Positions 52,791 to 61,330 of a stretch of DNA of 64,000 nucleotides are shown in pieces; the first letter of the stretch is position 1, and each line of letters starts with the position of its first letter. The notes under the pieces are model-generated. The model was given only the letters and a program-made list of their open reading frames with translations. It was not told the DNA's origin and made no database searches. The position numbers were made by a program, and so were the translations under genes. The DNA comes from HGM11525 sp036307445 (GTDB lineage: Bacteria; Bacillota; Clostridia; UBA1381), in assembly GCA_036307445.1 (NCBI GenBank), contig JAXJXP010000006.1:1-64000 (forward strand), given 5' to 3'.

Positions 52791-52985
52791 TTACTTCTCA
52801 CTCTCCGCATTGTCATCAAGAGCTTCGATATAAAAGCTTACAGGTTTGAACCCATCATTGCACGAAATTATTGCAGATTTTCGATTTTTCATCCAGCCAT
52901 CGTAAAAGTTTTCACCGCTACTCGACAAGGCTAATACAAAAGGCGACATAACTTCCCATACACTGTCGCATAAACCATCAGGGAT
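52791..52985 (-). pseudogene. C-terminal fragment of an unknown gene
   Basis: Open for 64 codons to TAA (52791-52793) with sensible residues (DGLCDSVWEVMSPFV ... FKPVSFYIEALDDNAESEK) but no start or ribosome site at its beginning; the only Met is internal. It starts right after the neighbouring gene's stop. Probably the tail of a gene whose 5' part was lost in recombination within the array. Confidence 0.45.
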
Positions 52986-52998
52986 TTATGCTGATAAA

Positions 52999-53553
52999 TT
53001 ACACCAACCCAAAAAACTTCCGTATTCGCGAAACAAAGCCATAGGAATATTGTATCCCGGATTTGTTATATGTACCATTTCGCAAATTCTCGTGAAAAAG
53101 GTACTCTGCTTTGCCTCCATACATAGTTGTCCAACACAACTTGTATCTTGCAATACACTCTCCCCTTTCAACAATCATACAAAGAGGATTGTGCGGAGTT
53201 ATACTCTCTATGACCTTAACAGTCTTATACTTAATACTGCCATCAGCGATGCTTTCGTCACTTACTCTTTTTATTTTTACTTTTTTTATTATGGTGTTTT
53301 GAGGTATAAAAAAGTTGACAGTTGGATAATTTGGTGCACAATTCGTATCCTTAAAAATTGTGGGATAAATACTTTTGCCCTCAAAAGCAAAATACTCATC
53401 GTAATCCACATCTTCATCATAATCCTCCACCAATATAGAAAGATTGTCTATCCACTCCGTACCGTAAGAAAAGAAGAGCCATATAAAACGAACTATCGAA
53501 ACAACAATGCTTATGGCACCAATCACGCTAAGTAAAAACTCTAATTCTTGCAT
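52999..53553 (-). CDS. Array gene: membrane-anchored protein, unknown
   Basis: 184 residues from ATG 53553 (AGGAGATTATAAT upstream). One N-terminal helix (about 5-27), then a hydrophilic domain rich in Asp/Tyr (EDYDEDVDYDEYFAFEGKS) and beta-like segments to a basic C-terminus. Unrecognised. Clearly more AT-rich than the housekeeping genes. Last complete gene of the array. Confidence 0.65.
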   Translation of the reverse strand: MQELEFLLSVIGAISIVVSIVRFIWLFFSYGTEWIDNLSILVEDYDEDVDYDEYFAFEGKSIYPTIFKDTNCAPNYPTVNFFIPQNTIIKKVKIKRVSDESIADGSIKYKTVKVIESITPHNPLCMIVERGECIARYKLCWTTMYGGKAEYLFHENLRNGTYNKSGIQYSYGFVSRIRKFFGLV

Positions 53554-53631
53554 ATTATAATCTCCTAATGTTTTAATTATGACGAATTTACCGTAATTAA
53601 ATTTACAACAATGATTTATTTTAGAAAACCC

Positions 53632-53693
53632 TCTATAAAGACTGTATAATCTGGATGCCAATCTTTTTTTGACAAGTTCGTATTAAGTTAGAA
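53632..53693 (-). repeat. Array repeat, copy G (partial)
   Basis: Has the CAAGTTCGTATTAAGTTAGA end and the AAAGACTG...CTTT hairpin segment shared with copy F (54756-54789), but not the GGCATAAGGTTTAGATGC core. Confidence 0.6.
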
Positions 53694-53700
53694 ATTAAAA

Positions 53701-54594
53701 TTATTCTCCCAAATCAAACTCACAAATTTCCTCATTGTTACTTCCTTTATGTAATGTTATGACAACTTTCTTCTCTTTCCATTCAACATCATAATTACCT
53801 TGTTGAAAATCATGTACTGAATTTATGGGAAGACTGCCTATTTTCCTAATAAAAAAGATATTTTCTCTTTCATAAACTCTTACATCTTCTGTAATCAGGT
53901 GAGTCCATTCCTCAATAAGAATTGATTTATTCAAATTTGGAGAATAAAAACTATAGTAATCACCACCTGTTGTCCATGCACATATAAAAAGCGAAAAATT
54001 AAATGCGAACAAGGCTATAGCTGTAGTAATAAATATAATTACTTTCTTCTTGTGTAGAGTAACTGCAATAATAAAAAACAGACTAATAATTATTAATAAA
54101 GTACATATGAAGACAGCAATCGCTGTATCTACCCCCAAAAAGTAAAATTCTAAAGGAATACCATAATCTGTACATTTTATCACTTTCCATATTACTAACA
54201 TAATAATAAGTATTGCATCAGCTATATAACATCCACATATTACTTTTCTTTTTTTGGTACTACTTTCAATCCTTGACAAAAAAACACCAACACTTCCTTC
54301 TCTATATACGATTGGAGCATAAATAATTAAGCATATTGAAATAAAAAGCAATACAACCAGGATATGCCATAGTAATTCACTTTCAAAAAAACCATAAAGC
54401 CATCTACTTGAATTCAAGTAAAATATAAAAATCACAATTCCGGTAACAGAGCAATCTAAAGATATTATCCCGTCATATTTCTTCTTATTTTCAGTTCTAT
54501 CTGTATCAATCTTTTTTATTCTATGTATTATATTAAATCCATAAAATTTCATTGTTGCAATTATAATAAATAATATAGAAATAATTAAAAGCAT
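53701..54594 (-). CDS. Array gene: polytopic membrane protein, unknown
   Basis: 297 residues from ATG 54594 (AAAGGAG upstream, supplied by the inserted hairpin repeat). About seven membrane helices up to residue 215, then a soluble C-terminal domain (about 220-297) with RVYERENIFFIRKIGSLP. AT-rich. Not recognised; the layout resembles immunity-type membrane proteins but this is only a guess. Confidence 0.7.
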   Translation of the reverse strand: MLLIISILFIIIATMKFYGFNIIHRIKKIDTDRTENKKKYDGIISLDCSVTGIVIFIFYLNSSRWLYGFFESELLWHILVVLLFISICLIIYAPIVYREGSVGVFLSRIESSTKKRKVICGCYIADAILIIMLVIWKVIKCTDYGIPLEFYFLGVDTAIAVFICTLLIIISLFFIIAVTLHKKKVIIFITTAIALFAFNFSLFICAWTTGGDYYSFYSPNLNKSILIEEWTHLITEDVRVYERENIFFIRKIGSLPINSVHDFQQGNYDVEWKEKKVVITLHKGSNNEEICEFDLGE

Positions 54595-54610
54595 TTTTAC
54601 AGCTCCTTTC

Positions 54611-54727
54611 AAAGGCTCCCTTGTGTAAAGGGAGCTGTCAGCATAGCTGACTGAGGGATTGTTTTCTTTTTATACAACCCCTCCGAGTTACTTCGCAACC
54701 CACCTCCCCTTACACAGGGGAGGCTTT
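54611..54727. mobile_element. MITE-like palindromic repeat
   Basis: Three hairpins in 117 bp: GCTCCCTT with AAGGGAGC (54615-54635), GTCAGC-ATA-GCTGAC (54637-54651) and CCTCCCC with GGGGAGG (54703-54723). The ends AAAGGCTCCC and GGGGAGGCTTT are imperfect inverted repeats. The sequence looks like an abundant dispersed element of gut Clostridia. It has landed in array repeat F and now provides the downstream gene's ribosome site region. Confidence 0.65.
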
Positions 54728-54755
54728 TTCATTTCGACAAAATTGGACACTCTTA

Positions 54756-54857
54756 CTATAAAGACTGTGTAATCTGGATGCCAGTCTTTTATGTCATTGC
54801 GAGGCATAAGGTTTAGATGCAATCCTTATCAATCAAAGGTTTGTGTTGAGTGAGAAC
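54756..54857 (-). repeat. Array repeat, copy F
   Basis: Contains the core ATTGCGAGGCATAAGG/TTTAGATGCAA (54796-54822), an 8-bp hairpin segment (AAAGACTG with CAGTCTTT, also in copy G), and a diverged distal end (TTGTGTTGAGTGAGAA). Confidence 0.75.
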
Positions 54858-54864
54858 CAAAAAA

Positions 54865-55218
54865 TCATTTTAATCTCTTAATTAAGTTTGTAATAACTGT
54901 TTGGTCGGCATTCATTTCAAACATAAGATAATTATTGCGAAAAGTAAAACCCAACTGCCCACTTATTTTCATATGTCCATACTTCGTCTTTTCAAAATAT
55001 ATAAATGAATCTGAATCCATATCTGAAAACCTAAATTCACCTTGTTCTGACTTATCTAACTTTTCCAAGGAAGATATATAATCTTTCAAATTGTTATCTT
55101 CTATACAATAAGCAAACTGTCCTGAAAAATCTTTCACTTTAACTTGTACCATTAATTCACCATTTTCAAGTTTATATATATCAAACAATTTTTCACCATT
55201 ATGATATAAATAATCCAT
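54865..55218 (-). CDS. Array gene: WapI/DUF6228-like protein (possible immunity protein)
   Basis: 117 residues, soluble, beta-rich. The order of short motifs (FSGQFAYCIEDNNLKDYISSLEKL, then YFEKTKYGHMKISGQLG, then NYLMFEMNADQTVITNLIKRL) resembles WapI-type immunity proteins and DUF6228 relatives, whose ending pairs a conserved D-Q with a helix. ATG with GAAAGGAG from array repeat E. The family link is from memory and moderate. If right, it protects against a secreted toxin not encoded in this window. Confidence 0.6.
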   Translation of the reverse strand: MDYLYHNGEKLFDIYKLENGELMVQVKVKDFSGQFAYCIEDNNLKDYISSLEKLDKSEQGEFRFSDMDSDSFIYFEKTKYGHMKISGQLGFTFRNNYLMFEMNADQTVITNLIKRLK

Positions 55219-55229
55219 TATATATTTCT

Positions 55230-55310
55230 CCTTTCGTCAAAATTCGACATATCCATATTGCGATGCATAAGGTTTAGATGCAAACCCTTTTTGGTGTCAA
55301 GTTCATGTTT
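55230..55310 (-). repeat. Array repeat, copy E
   Basis: Core at 55257-55283 with one change (CGATGC for CGAGGC), CATATCCATATTG arm, and CAAGTTCATGTTT distal end; its start carries the GAAAGGAG used by the 54865-55218 gene. Confidence 0.8.
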
Positions 55311-55318
55311 CGCTATGC

Positions 55319-55738
55319 TCATTTGTTTTCTTTAGATATTTTCTTGATCTTTTCTGTCTGCAAAAGTTGTATTACGAATGTAGTAATATGAACGATAAAT
55401 CCAATAGTTGAAATAAGTTCTGCAACATTTAAAATTTGTTCGTCATGTATTAATCCCCAAAATCCATAGGAGTTAATATCACTTGAATCTGGCATAAACA
55501 CATACGCTATTAGAAAAGTGAAAACAAAAATCACATTTAGCATCTTAACTTTTTTTGATTTGTCAAAATACTTTGCTGAATATAAGTTCATAAAAACAAA
55601 TATAACACTATGCGGAATTACTACAGCCGACATAAAAAGACGCAACCAACCTAAATTAAACAACCAAGTAGAAGCAACAACTAATATACAAATTATTGAC
55701 ATGATGATGGTTAGTATCTTTTTATTGAATATTTTCAT
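55319..55738 (-). CDS. Array gene: four-helix membrane protein, unknown
   Basis: 139 residues from ATG 55738, with GAAAGGGG from repeat D upstream. An upstream in-frame ATG (55759) is created by the repeat itself (ATGTCGAAAGG) and is not needed. Four membrane helices (about 10-30, 35-53, 66-84, 108-128) and a lysine-rich end. Not recognised. Confidence 0.68.
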   Translation of the reverse strand: MKIFNKKILTIIMSIICILVVASTWLFNLGWLRLFMSAVVIPHSVIFVFMNLYSAKYFDKSKKVKMLNVIFVFTFLIAYVFMPDSSDINSYGFWGLIHDEQILNVAELISTIGFIVHITTFVIQLLQTEKIKKISKENK

Positions 55739-55748
55739 ACAACTTACC

Positions 55749-55837
55749 CCTTTCGACATCTTTCGACATATCCATATTGCGAGGCATAAGGTTTAGATGC
55801 AACTTATTTTAGTTGCAAGTTCGTGTCAGGTTAGAAC
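55749..55837 (-). repeat. Array repeat, copy D (most complete)
   Basis: Doubled TTTCGACAT motif, CCATATTGCGAGGCATAAGG, TTTAGATGCAA, a small hairpin (GCAACTTA ... TAGTTGC) and CAAGTTCGTGTCAGGTTAGA. Lies exactly between two array genes. Confidence 0.85.
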
Positions 55838-55845
55838 AAAAAATA

Positions 55846-56127
55846 TCAACCACCTGTGCAACAAGGTATGTTTATTGCAACAAAATAAATTGTCAAACCA
55901 ATCGCAAAAAAGAAAAGCGGTAAATACATTTTTAAAGGTCTATTTTTTACCAATCTTAACGTAAGAAAGACTATTGTAAGAATTACTGCTATAAGCCACG
56001 TTAAAACAACAAAGAACAAATATTCTTCGGTATGACTTTTTACCCATGCCTCAACGTTAAACAGACAGTACGCTAGATATATTAGTCCAAGCATATATGG
56101 AATTATATTTAAAAATTTCTTCTTCAT
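55846..56127 (-). CDS. Array gene: three-helix membrane protein, unknown
   Basis: 93 residues from ATG 56127 (GAAAGGAG from repeat C). Three helices (about 8-27, 37-60, 70-88) and the ending NIPCCTGG. An upstream ATG (56148) again comes from the repeat. Not recognised. Confidence 0.65.
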   Translation of the reverse strand: MKKKFLNIIPYMLGLIYLAYCLFNVEAWVKSHTEEYLFFVVLTWLIAVILTIVFLTLRLVKNRPLKMYLPLFFFAIGLTIYFVAINIPCCTGG

Positions 56128-56137
56128 TATTCTAACT

Positions 56138-56190
56138 CCTTTCGACATCTTTCGACATATCCATATTGCGAGGCATAAGGTTTAGATGCA
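56138..56190 (-). repeat. Array repeat, copy C
   Basis: Proximal half and core are identical to copy D over about 50 bp; the distal half is replaced by an unrelated stretch with its own hairpin (TGGTGTGATG ... near 56200-56222). Confidence 0.82.
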
Positions 56191-56242
56191 TCATCATAGC
56201 CTGGTGTGATGTTTACGACACCACAAACACAATGTGCTTGTT

Positions 56243-56875
56243 TTATTTTTTTAAGCATTTCGCAACTTGTTCGGAAATTTGTTTCATTCCCAACTCAGTA
56301 GGATGCCCATTTTCTTTGTCAATTTCTTTAAGACATAAATATCTGATTCCATTTTTTTCACAAATTTCTATAAACCCATCGGTAATTTCTTTTTTCAAAT
56401 TAGTATTAATGATAACAACTATATTCTCAACAACCTTTCTTGCTGTGTTGATTAGATAACAAAATGCAGGTAATACATGCTTTAAATCATCAACAGTCCA
56501 GTCTGAATACTTAATGTTACCAACAGGGGCATCTATCCAAGAATCGTTTGTTCCTCCAAATATAAACAGTGTATTAATTTTATTTTCATCAAAAACTTTT
56601 TCGGTTATATATTTATCTATTCTGCTAACAAACGATGATTCAACTGAAAGGTTTTCTCTCACTGTATTACAAATTGTTGAACCTGAAAAACTATCATTAA
56701 GTATTATATTAAGGTTATTTTCTTTTGCAAGCATATTCCACCATGTTTTTTCTACGCCTCTGACAATGGGGTTTTCTTTTCTTTCATCACTATAATAGAA
56801 GTGATACCCTTTTGGAATATATCCCTGATAAGTTGAATAACTGTCACCCATTATAATTACATTATTTTTATACAT
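56243..56875 (-). CDS. Array gene: SGNH/GDSL-type hydrolase
   Basis: 210 residues from ATG 56875 (AAGAAAGGTG upstream); longer in-frame starts run into the repeat. Intracellular esterase-type fold: block I IIMGDSYSTYQ (nucleophile S12), block II NDSFSGST, block III FIFGGTNDSW, block V ENGHPTELG with the catalytic His. Substrate unknown (acyl or acetyl ester). It is the only clearly enzymatic member of the array. Confidence 0.85.
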   Translation of the reverse strand: MYKNNVIIMGDSYSTYQGYIPKGYHFYYSDERKENPIVRGVEKTWWNMLAKENNLNIILNDSFSGSTICNTVRENLSVESSFVSRIDKYITEKVFDENKINTLFIFGGTNDSWIDAPVGNIKYSDWTVDDLKHVLPAFCYLINTARKVVENIVVIINTNLKKEITDGFIEICEKNGIRYLCLKEIDKENGHPTELGMKQISEQVAKCLKK

Positions 56876-56910
56876 TATTTTTACACCTTTCTTAAATTTC
56901 ATTATATTTT

Positions 56911-56996
56911 CTTGACAATATTCGACATTCTTTACATTGCGAGACATAAGGTTTAGATGCAGCATGTTTTGGGAAAAAGTTCATGTTAAGTTAGAT
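56911..56996 (-). repeat. Array repeat, copy B (diverged)
   Basis: Core with GAGACATAAGG/TTTAGATGCA at 56936-56961; proximal motif diverged (TATTCGACATTC); distal end AGTTCATGTTAAGTTAGA complete. Confidence 0.75.
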
Positions 56997-57012
56997 CCAA
57001 AAATTTACATTC

Positions 57013-57216
57013 CTAAAACAACACATCAAACGCAGCACCAAAAACACAAATTCCTAATATTATCATCACTACCGTATTAATGATTTCACCATATTCTGTT
57101 TCTCTTAAAAACCAATATATCGAAGGAAATCTCCATTTAAAAATTCCAGCATGGAGAAAAAGAACACCGATAATTAAAAGTGCAAGAAATTTTAAAACCG
57201 TTTCTATACTACTCAT
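57013..57216 (-). CDS. Array gene: small two-helix membrane protein, unknown
   Basis: 67 residues from ATG 57216 (TAGGGGATAT upstream). Two helices (about 7-25 and 43-64) with an amphipathic loop. Longer in-frame starts (up to 57273) are made by repeat A. Not recognised. First gene of the array, next to holB. Confidence 0.6.
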   Translation of the reverse strand: MSSIETVLKFLALLIIGVLFLHAGIFKWRFPSIYWFLRETEYGEIINTVVMIILGICVFGAAFDVLF

Positions 57217-57232
57217 ATATCCCCTACCCCAT

Positions 57233-57284
57233 CCTTTCGACATCTTTCGACATATCCATATTGCTCGTGTCAAGTTAAGTCAAC
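57233..57284 (-). repeat. Array repeat, copy A (core deleted)
   Basis: Has the proximal CCTTTCGACATCTTTCGACA and CATATCCATATTGC parts joined directly to the distal TCGTGTCAAGTTAAGTC end; the middle core is missing. It marks the upstream edge of the array, 30 bp from holB. Confidence 0.75.
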
Positions 57285-57314
57285 AAATCCCAATTAAAAT
57301 ACCGAGCGATTTTA

Positions 57315-58289
57315 CTAATTTGGCTTAATAGAAAGTGCCATCCTGAGTACAAGCGACCGAAGGCTTACATAACGCCTTAGCATTTCCTCGGCAAGCATAA
57401 TGCTTTCCAACGCCTTTACCGCCGCTCTTTCCTCAACTCTTGCCGCAACCTCGGTCAGCTCACGTTCATAATCGCCGTTGGTTATCAGCTTTACGCTACC
57501 CTGATGTATAAATATTATATCACGCATAAGTCCTGCCCAAAGCGACAAAACAAGAGCCGCCTTTTCCTTATTTTCCTCAACAAAATCTGCTAAATTATAT
57601 GCCGTCAGCTTCCTTTGCGAAAACAAAAGCGGCAATCTCTTGACCGTTTCTGTTCTTATGTGGTCAAAGCTCTCGTCTTCAATTATATTCTTGGCATTTT
57701 GCGGAATACCTGCAGAATAACGTACAATAAAATCTCGTTTTGCATTACCGGGGCTGATGCTGTCCACATACTCCGCCATTTCCCCCTCAGAAAGAGGTGA
57801 GAAACGCACCTTTACACACCTTGAACGAATTGTCTCCAAGAGCCGTTCTGCGTTATCGCAAATGAGTATAAATACTGCATATTCGGGCGGCTCCTCGATA
57901 AGCTTCAATATTGCATTCTGAGCCGATTCAGTTGCAATGCCTGCATCGGCAAATATATACACCTTGCGTTTTGCTAAGAATGGCTTTACATACGCATCGG
58001 AAATCATTTCCCTCATCTGCTCAACGCTTATTGACTTTTTCTTATCCTCAGGCTTGATTACAATAATATCGGGGTTGCTCTCCACCTTTGCACTAACGCA
58101 CGAGTTGCAGACACCGCAGGGGCTATTGTCTGCACTGCACGCAAGGCTTGCCGCAAAAAGACGTGCCGTTTCAAAAAGCCCGAGTCCTGCATCGCCCTCA
58201 AATATATATGCGTGCGGAGGATTTCCTCCTCTTACATTGGCAATAAGTCCCTCTGCAAGTTTTTCGTGAAATGTTTCATATCCGTACAT
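57315..58289 (-). CDS. holB: DNA polymerase III delta-prime subunit
   Basis: 324 residues from ATG 58289 (GGGAGGTGG upstream). Clamp-loader subunit. AAA+ fold with a degenerate Walker A (EGDAGLGLFETARLFA, no GKT), four-cysteine zinc unit (CGVCNSC with upstream CSAD) and the sensor region NAILKLIEEPPEYAVFILI and RSRCVKVRF (SRC motif). Usual for HolB, which does not hydrolyse ATP. Confidence 0.92.
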   Translation of the reverse strand: MYGYETFHEKLAEGLIANVRGGNPPHAYIFEGDAGLGLFETARLFAASLACSADNSPCGVCNSCVSAKVESNPDIIVIKPEDKKKSISVEQMREMISDAYVKPFLAKRKVYIFADAGIATESAQNAILKLIEEPPEYAVFILICDNAERLLETIRSRCVKVRFSPLSEGEMAEYVDSISPGNAKRDFIVRYSAGIPQNAKNIIEDESFDHIRTETVKRLPLLFSQRKLTAYNLADFVEENKEKAALVLSLWAGLMRDIIFIHQGSVKLITNGDYERELTEVAARVEERAAVKALESIMLAEEMLRRYVSLRSLVLRMALSIKPN

Positions 58290-58317
58290 AAAATGCCACC
58301 TCCCGTCTGTCACGTCT

Positions 58318-59157
58318 TTAATATTTTAATCTTCTCAACATATTTTCATCGTTAAATGTGTATTCGGCGGTATTAAGAGGAAATGTCATCTCTTCCTCAT
58401 AATACCACGGGTCATTCTCGTGTAAGGGGTTTTTTATTATGTGAAACTCCTGTGCCGGCATATAGCCCTGTGCCAGCAAAAATGCCTTTTTGCCATCAGC
58501 TCTTTTACATACATCAACCACCATTACAACGTGTCCCGGACTACCGCCCTTTATTATAATATCGCCTGCATCAAGCTCATAAAGCGGTATCGTCTCTGCT
58601 TCAAGAGCTTCCATTGATGCTGTTCCTGCATAAGTAAATACCGTTTTGATATATTTTACAAAATTGTCATATGAGTTGTCAAGGTCTGTTTTTTTCTCCC
58701 ATCTTGTAGCACTATTGCCCACAATAGGACGATATCCATCCCGCCACATCAAATACTCGCACAAGAATCCATCGGTAAAATGAAACGCTATCTTGTCCTT
58801 TTCCCCTGTATGCCAATAATATTCCGCATACATTCTCATTACCGAATCAGCACATTGCTGCAAATCGACATTTTCTATCGGCAGGTTGAAAACCGCCGTA
58901 TGTGCGTTTTGATTACGCTTTTTTGTGCCATTGTATAAAAGTACAGGTGCACCATCAGGCTTTAGTTCATAGTTTCTCAAGAAAAACAGCAGACTTTTAT
59001 CCTCTGCAAGCAACCTCTCATATCCGTCAGGCGCAGAAAATCTTGTTTCCAAGGTGTTTCCTGTCGGAGTAACAACACTTTTTTCTTCCGGTAACGGTTT
59101 ACTCTTGCAGGAGCAGAGAGTACTTATTATTAAAATAAAAAGTATTAGCTTTTTCAT
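58318..59157 (-). CDS. DUF4846-family lipoprotein
   Basis: 279 residues from ATG 59157 (AAGGAG upstream). Lipobox LCSC (C17). Body matches my memory of DUF4846: RFSAPDGYERL near the start, FFLRNYELKPDGAPVLLYNGTKK, then VDLQQCADSVMRMYAEY, and a late DAGDIIIKGGSPGHVVMVVDV. The last segment, G..GHVVMV, recalls NlpC/P60-like folds, and DLQQCADS is very conserved. Function unknown. 28 bp upstream of holB in the same direction. Confidence 0.8.
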   Translation of the reverse strand: MKKLILFILIISTLCSCKSKPLPEEKSVVTPTGNTLETRFSAPDGYERLLAEDKSLLFFLRNYELKPDGAPVLLYNGTKKRNQNAHTAVFNLPIENVDLQQCADSVMRMYAEYYWHTGEKDKIAFHFTDGFLCEYLMWRDGYRPIVGNSATRWEKKTDLDNSYDNFVKYIKTVFTYAGTASMEALEAETIPLYELDAGDIIIKGGSPGHVVMVVDVCKRADGKKAFLLAQGYMPAQEFHIIKNPLHENDPWYYEEEMTFPLNTAEYTFNDENMLRRLKY

Positions 59158-59244
59158 ATTATTACTCCTTTTTAACAGTTCCATTTTTTTGCGTACCATC
59201 CGGGAGTCTGGCCGCTACAATTTTTTTGTCTGCTTTGCAAATTT

Positions 59245-59273
59245 ATTATACCACAGCCGTTTTCAATTCACAA
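59245..59273 (-). promoter_or_regulatory. Promoter of the DUF4846 gene and holB
   Basis: Minus strand TTGTGA (59268-59273), 17-bp spacer, TATAAT (59245-59250). Confidence 0.65.
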
Positions 59274-59348
59274 GCGATTTATCACCAAAATAAGCCTTAC
59301 TGCATAATTTATACCATCGAGATATAGCAAGGAAAGGATTTGATATAT

Positions 59349-61202
59349 GTGTGTGCAATAGCAGGACTGATAAACTTCGGCGAAAATATGATGCTCAATG
59401 AAGCAGCACACCGGCTTACTGCACGGGAAATGGCTGAGACGATGACTCATCGAGGTCCCGATTCACACGGTGAATGGGTAGGCGAGCATGCGGCGTTTGC
59501 ACATTGCCGCCTTGCCGTAATTGACATTGAAAATGGTATGCAACCAATGAAACGCACGGTCGAGGGCTACGAATTTGTTATATGCTACAACGGCGAGCTT
59601 TACAACACAAAGGAGCTTAAAGACGATTTAAGTGCAAGAGGCTACACCTTTACAACCGACTGCGATACCGAAGTCCTTTTGATGTGTTACATACACTATG
59701 GTGCAGACTGTGCCAAAAAGCTTAACGGCATCTATGCCTTTGCCATATGGGACAGTATGCGCCAGAGAGTCTTTATGTGCAGGGACCGTTTTGGTGTAAA
59801 GCCGTTCTTTTACAGCATCAAAAACGGCGAAGTGATATTTGCATCGGAAATAAAAGCACTCCTTGCCCACCCTTACATCAATGCTGAGGTTGACAAGGAT
59901 GGATTATGCGAGCTTCTGGCAATGTCTCCCGCAAGAACGGCAGGAAACGGTGTGTTTAAAGGCATCTTTGAGCTTGAGGCTGCACATTCTATGATTATAA
60001 CCAAAGGCGGTATCAGAAAAGAATGCTATTGGGAATTAGAGAGCCGTGAGCATATTGACGGCTACGAGGATACCGTAGCAAATGTACGTGAGCTTGTCTT
60101 AGACTCAATAACACGTCAGCTTGTAAGCGATGTGCCTATCGGCACACTTTTGTCCGGTGGACTTGATTCCAGCCTTATTACCGCTGTTGCCGCAAGACAT
60201 ATGCACTCTCAAAACAAGGAGCTTGCGACATATTCATTCGACTATGTCGGCAATGACAAATACTTCAAAAGCACCGCATTTCAGCCGGATAGCGATGCGC
60301 CGTGGGCAAAAAGAGTGTCCGAGGAGTGCAAAACAAATCATACTGTATTAAAATGCTCGCTCGACAACCTGTCTGATTTGTTATATCCTGCACTTTACTG
60401 CAAGGATTTACCGGGTATGGCAGATGTTGACGCATCACTTTACTACTACTGCCGTGAAATAAAAAAGAACCATACGGTTCTTCTGTCGGGCGAATGCTCG
60501 GACGAGATTTTCGGCGGTTATCCGTGGTTTAGGGACAAAAAGGCATTTGACGAAAGACGTTTTCCGTGGTGCTATGACCTCTCTTTAAGAAAGAGTGTAT
60601 TAAAAGATGAGGTAAGAAACACCTTGGACCTTGACGGCTACTCATCAGCAAGGTACGAGGAATCTGTCGCCAAAACTCCTCGGTATAACGGCGACTCCGC
60701 CGAAGAGGCAAGAAGACGTGAAATTTCATATCTTAATATTGTTTGGTTTATGTCAAATCTCCTTGACCGAAAGGACAGAATGAGTATGGCAAGCGGTCTT
60801 GAGGTTAGAGTTCCGTTTTGCGATTACCGCTTAGTCGAGTATGTGTGGAACATTCCGTGGGAGTATAAAAATCGAGGCAATGTATCAAAGAGCATACTTC
60901 GTGAGGCGGCGAGAGGAATTTTATCCGATGAGGTATTATTCCGCAAAAAGAGCCCCTATCCAAAAACTCACGACCCACACTACGAGCGTGCCGTAAAAGC
61001 ACGGCTTCGCGAGCTTATATCCGACCCGAACACACCGCTTACCGCTCTTTGCGACAAAAGAGAGCTTACTAAGCTTACCTATTCGGGTGCGTCCGATTAC
61101 GGCAAGCCGTTTTTCGGTCAGCTTATGGCGATGCCGCAGTTTATCGGTTATCTTCTTCAGCTTGACGAATGGTTCAGGCATTATAAGGTACGTATTGTAT
61201 AA
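59349..61202 (+). CDS. asnB: Asparagine synthetase, glutamine-hydrolysing
   Basis: 617 residues from GTG 59349-59351, which gives fMet-Cys-Ala-Ile-Ala-Gly; the cysteine directly after the start is the glutaminase nucleophile and fixes this start (a TTG nine bases earlier would bury it). N-terminal glutaminase with THRGPDSHGEW and YNGELYN; synthetase domain with PP-loop LLSGGLDSSLI and SGECSDEIFGGYPWF, and SMASGLEVRVPFCD. GGAAAGGA upstream. Confidence 0.95.
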   Translation: MCAIAGLINFGENMMLNEAAHRLTAREMAETMTHRGPDSHGEWVGEHAAFAHCRLAVIDIENGMQPMKRTVEGYEFVICYNGELYNTKELKDDLSARGYTFTTDCDTEVLLMCYIHYGADCAKKLNGIYAFAIWDSMRQRVFMCRDRFGVKPFFYSIKNGEVIFASEIKALLAHPYINAEVDKDGLCELLAMSPARTAGNGVFKGIFELEAAHSMIITKGGIRKECYWELESREHIDGYEDTVANVRELVLDSITRQLVSDVPIGTLLSGGLDSSLITAVAARHMHSQNKELATYSFDYVGNDKYFKSTAFQPDSDAPWAKRVSEECKTNHTVLKCSLDNLSDLLYPALYCKDLPGMADVDASLYYYCREIKKNHTVLLSGECSDEIFGGYPWFRDKKAFDERRFPWCYDLSLRKSVLKDEVRNTLDLDGYSSARYEESVAKTPRYNGDSAEEARRREISYLNIVWFMSNLLDRKDRMSMASGLEVRVPFCDYRLVEYVWNIPWEYKNRGNVSKSILREAARGILSDEVLFRKKSPYPKTHDPHYERAVKARLRELISDPNTPLTALCDKRELTKLTYSGASDYGKPFFGQLMAMPQFIGYLLQLDEWFRHYKVRIV

Positions 61203-61295
61203 AAAAGGGTTCGTCCGTGACACCAAACCCTACATTTTGCGTTGCCATTCTAAGAGATTAAAAAACATTTCGGCATAACCCCGCTAAAATACAAG

Positions 61296-61330
61296 AAGGA
61301 CAGAACGAATTAACCGTTCTGTCCTTTTTT
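61296..61330 (+). terminator. Terminator after asnB
   Basis: 12-bp perfect stem (61296-61307 with 61315-61326), seven-base loop, T-run to 61330. It overlaps the last codons and stop of the convergent EamA gene. Confidence 0.9.

Noticed and set aside
52791..57284. Integron cassette array with attC sites
   Set aside because: One-way small genes with repeats suggest it, and a few junctions contain RYYYAAC-like heptamers, but no consistent GTTRRRY partner or attC fold is present and no integrase is in the window.
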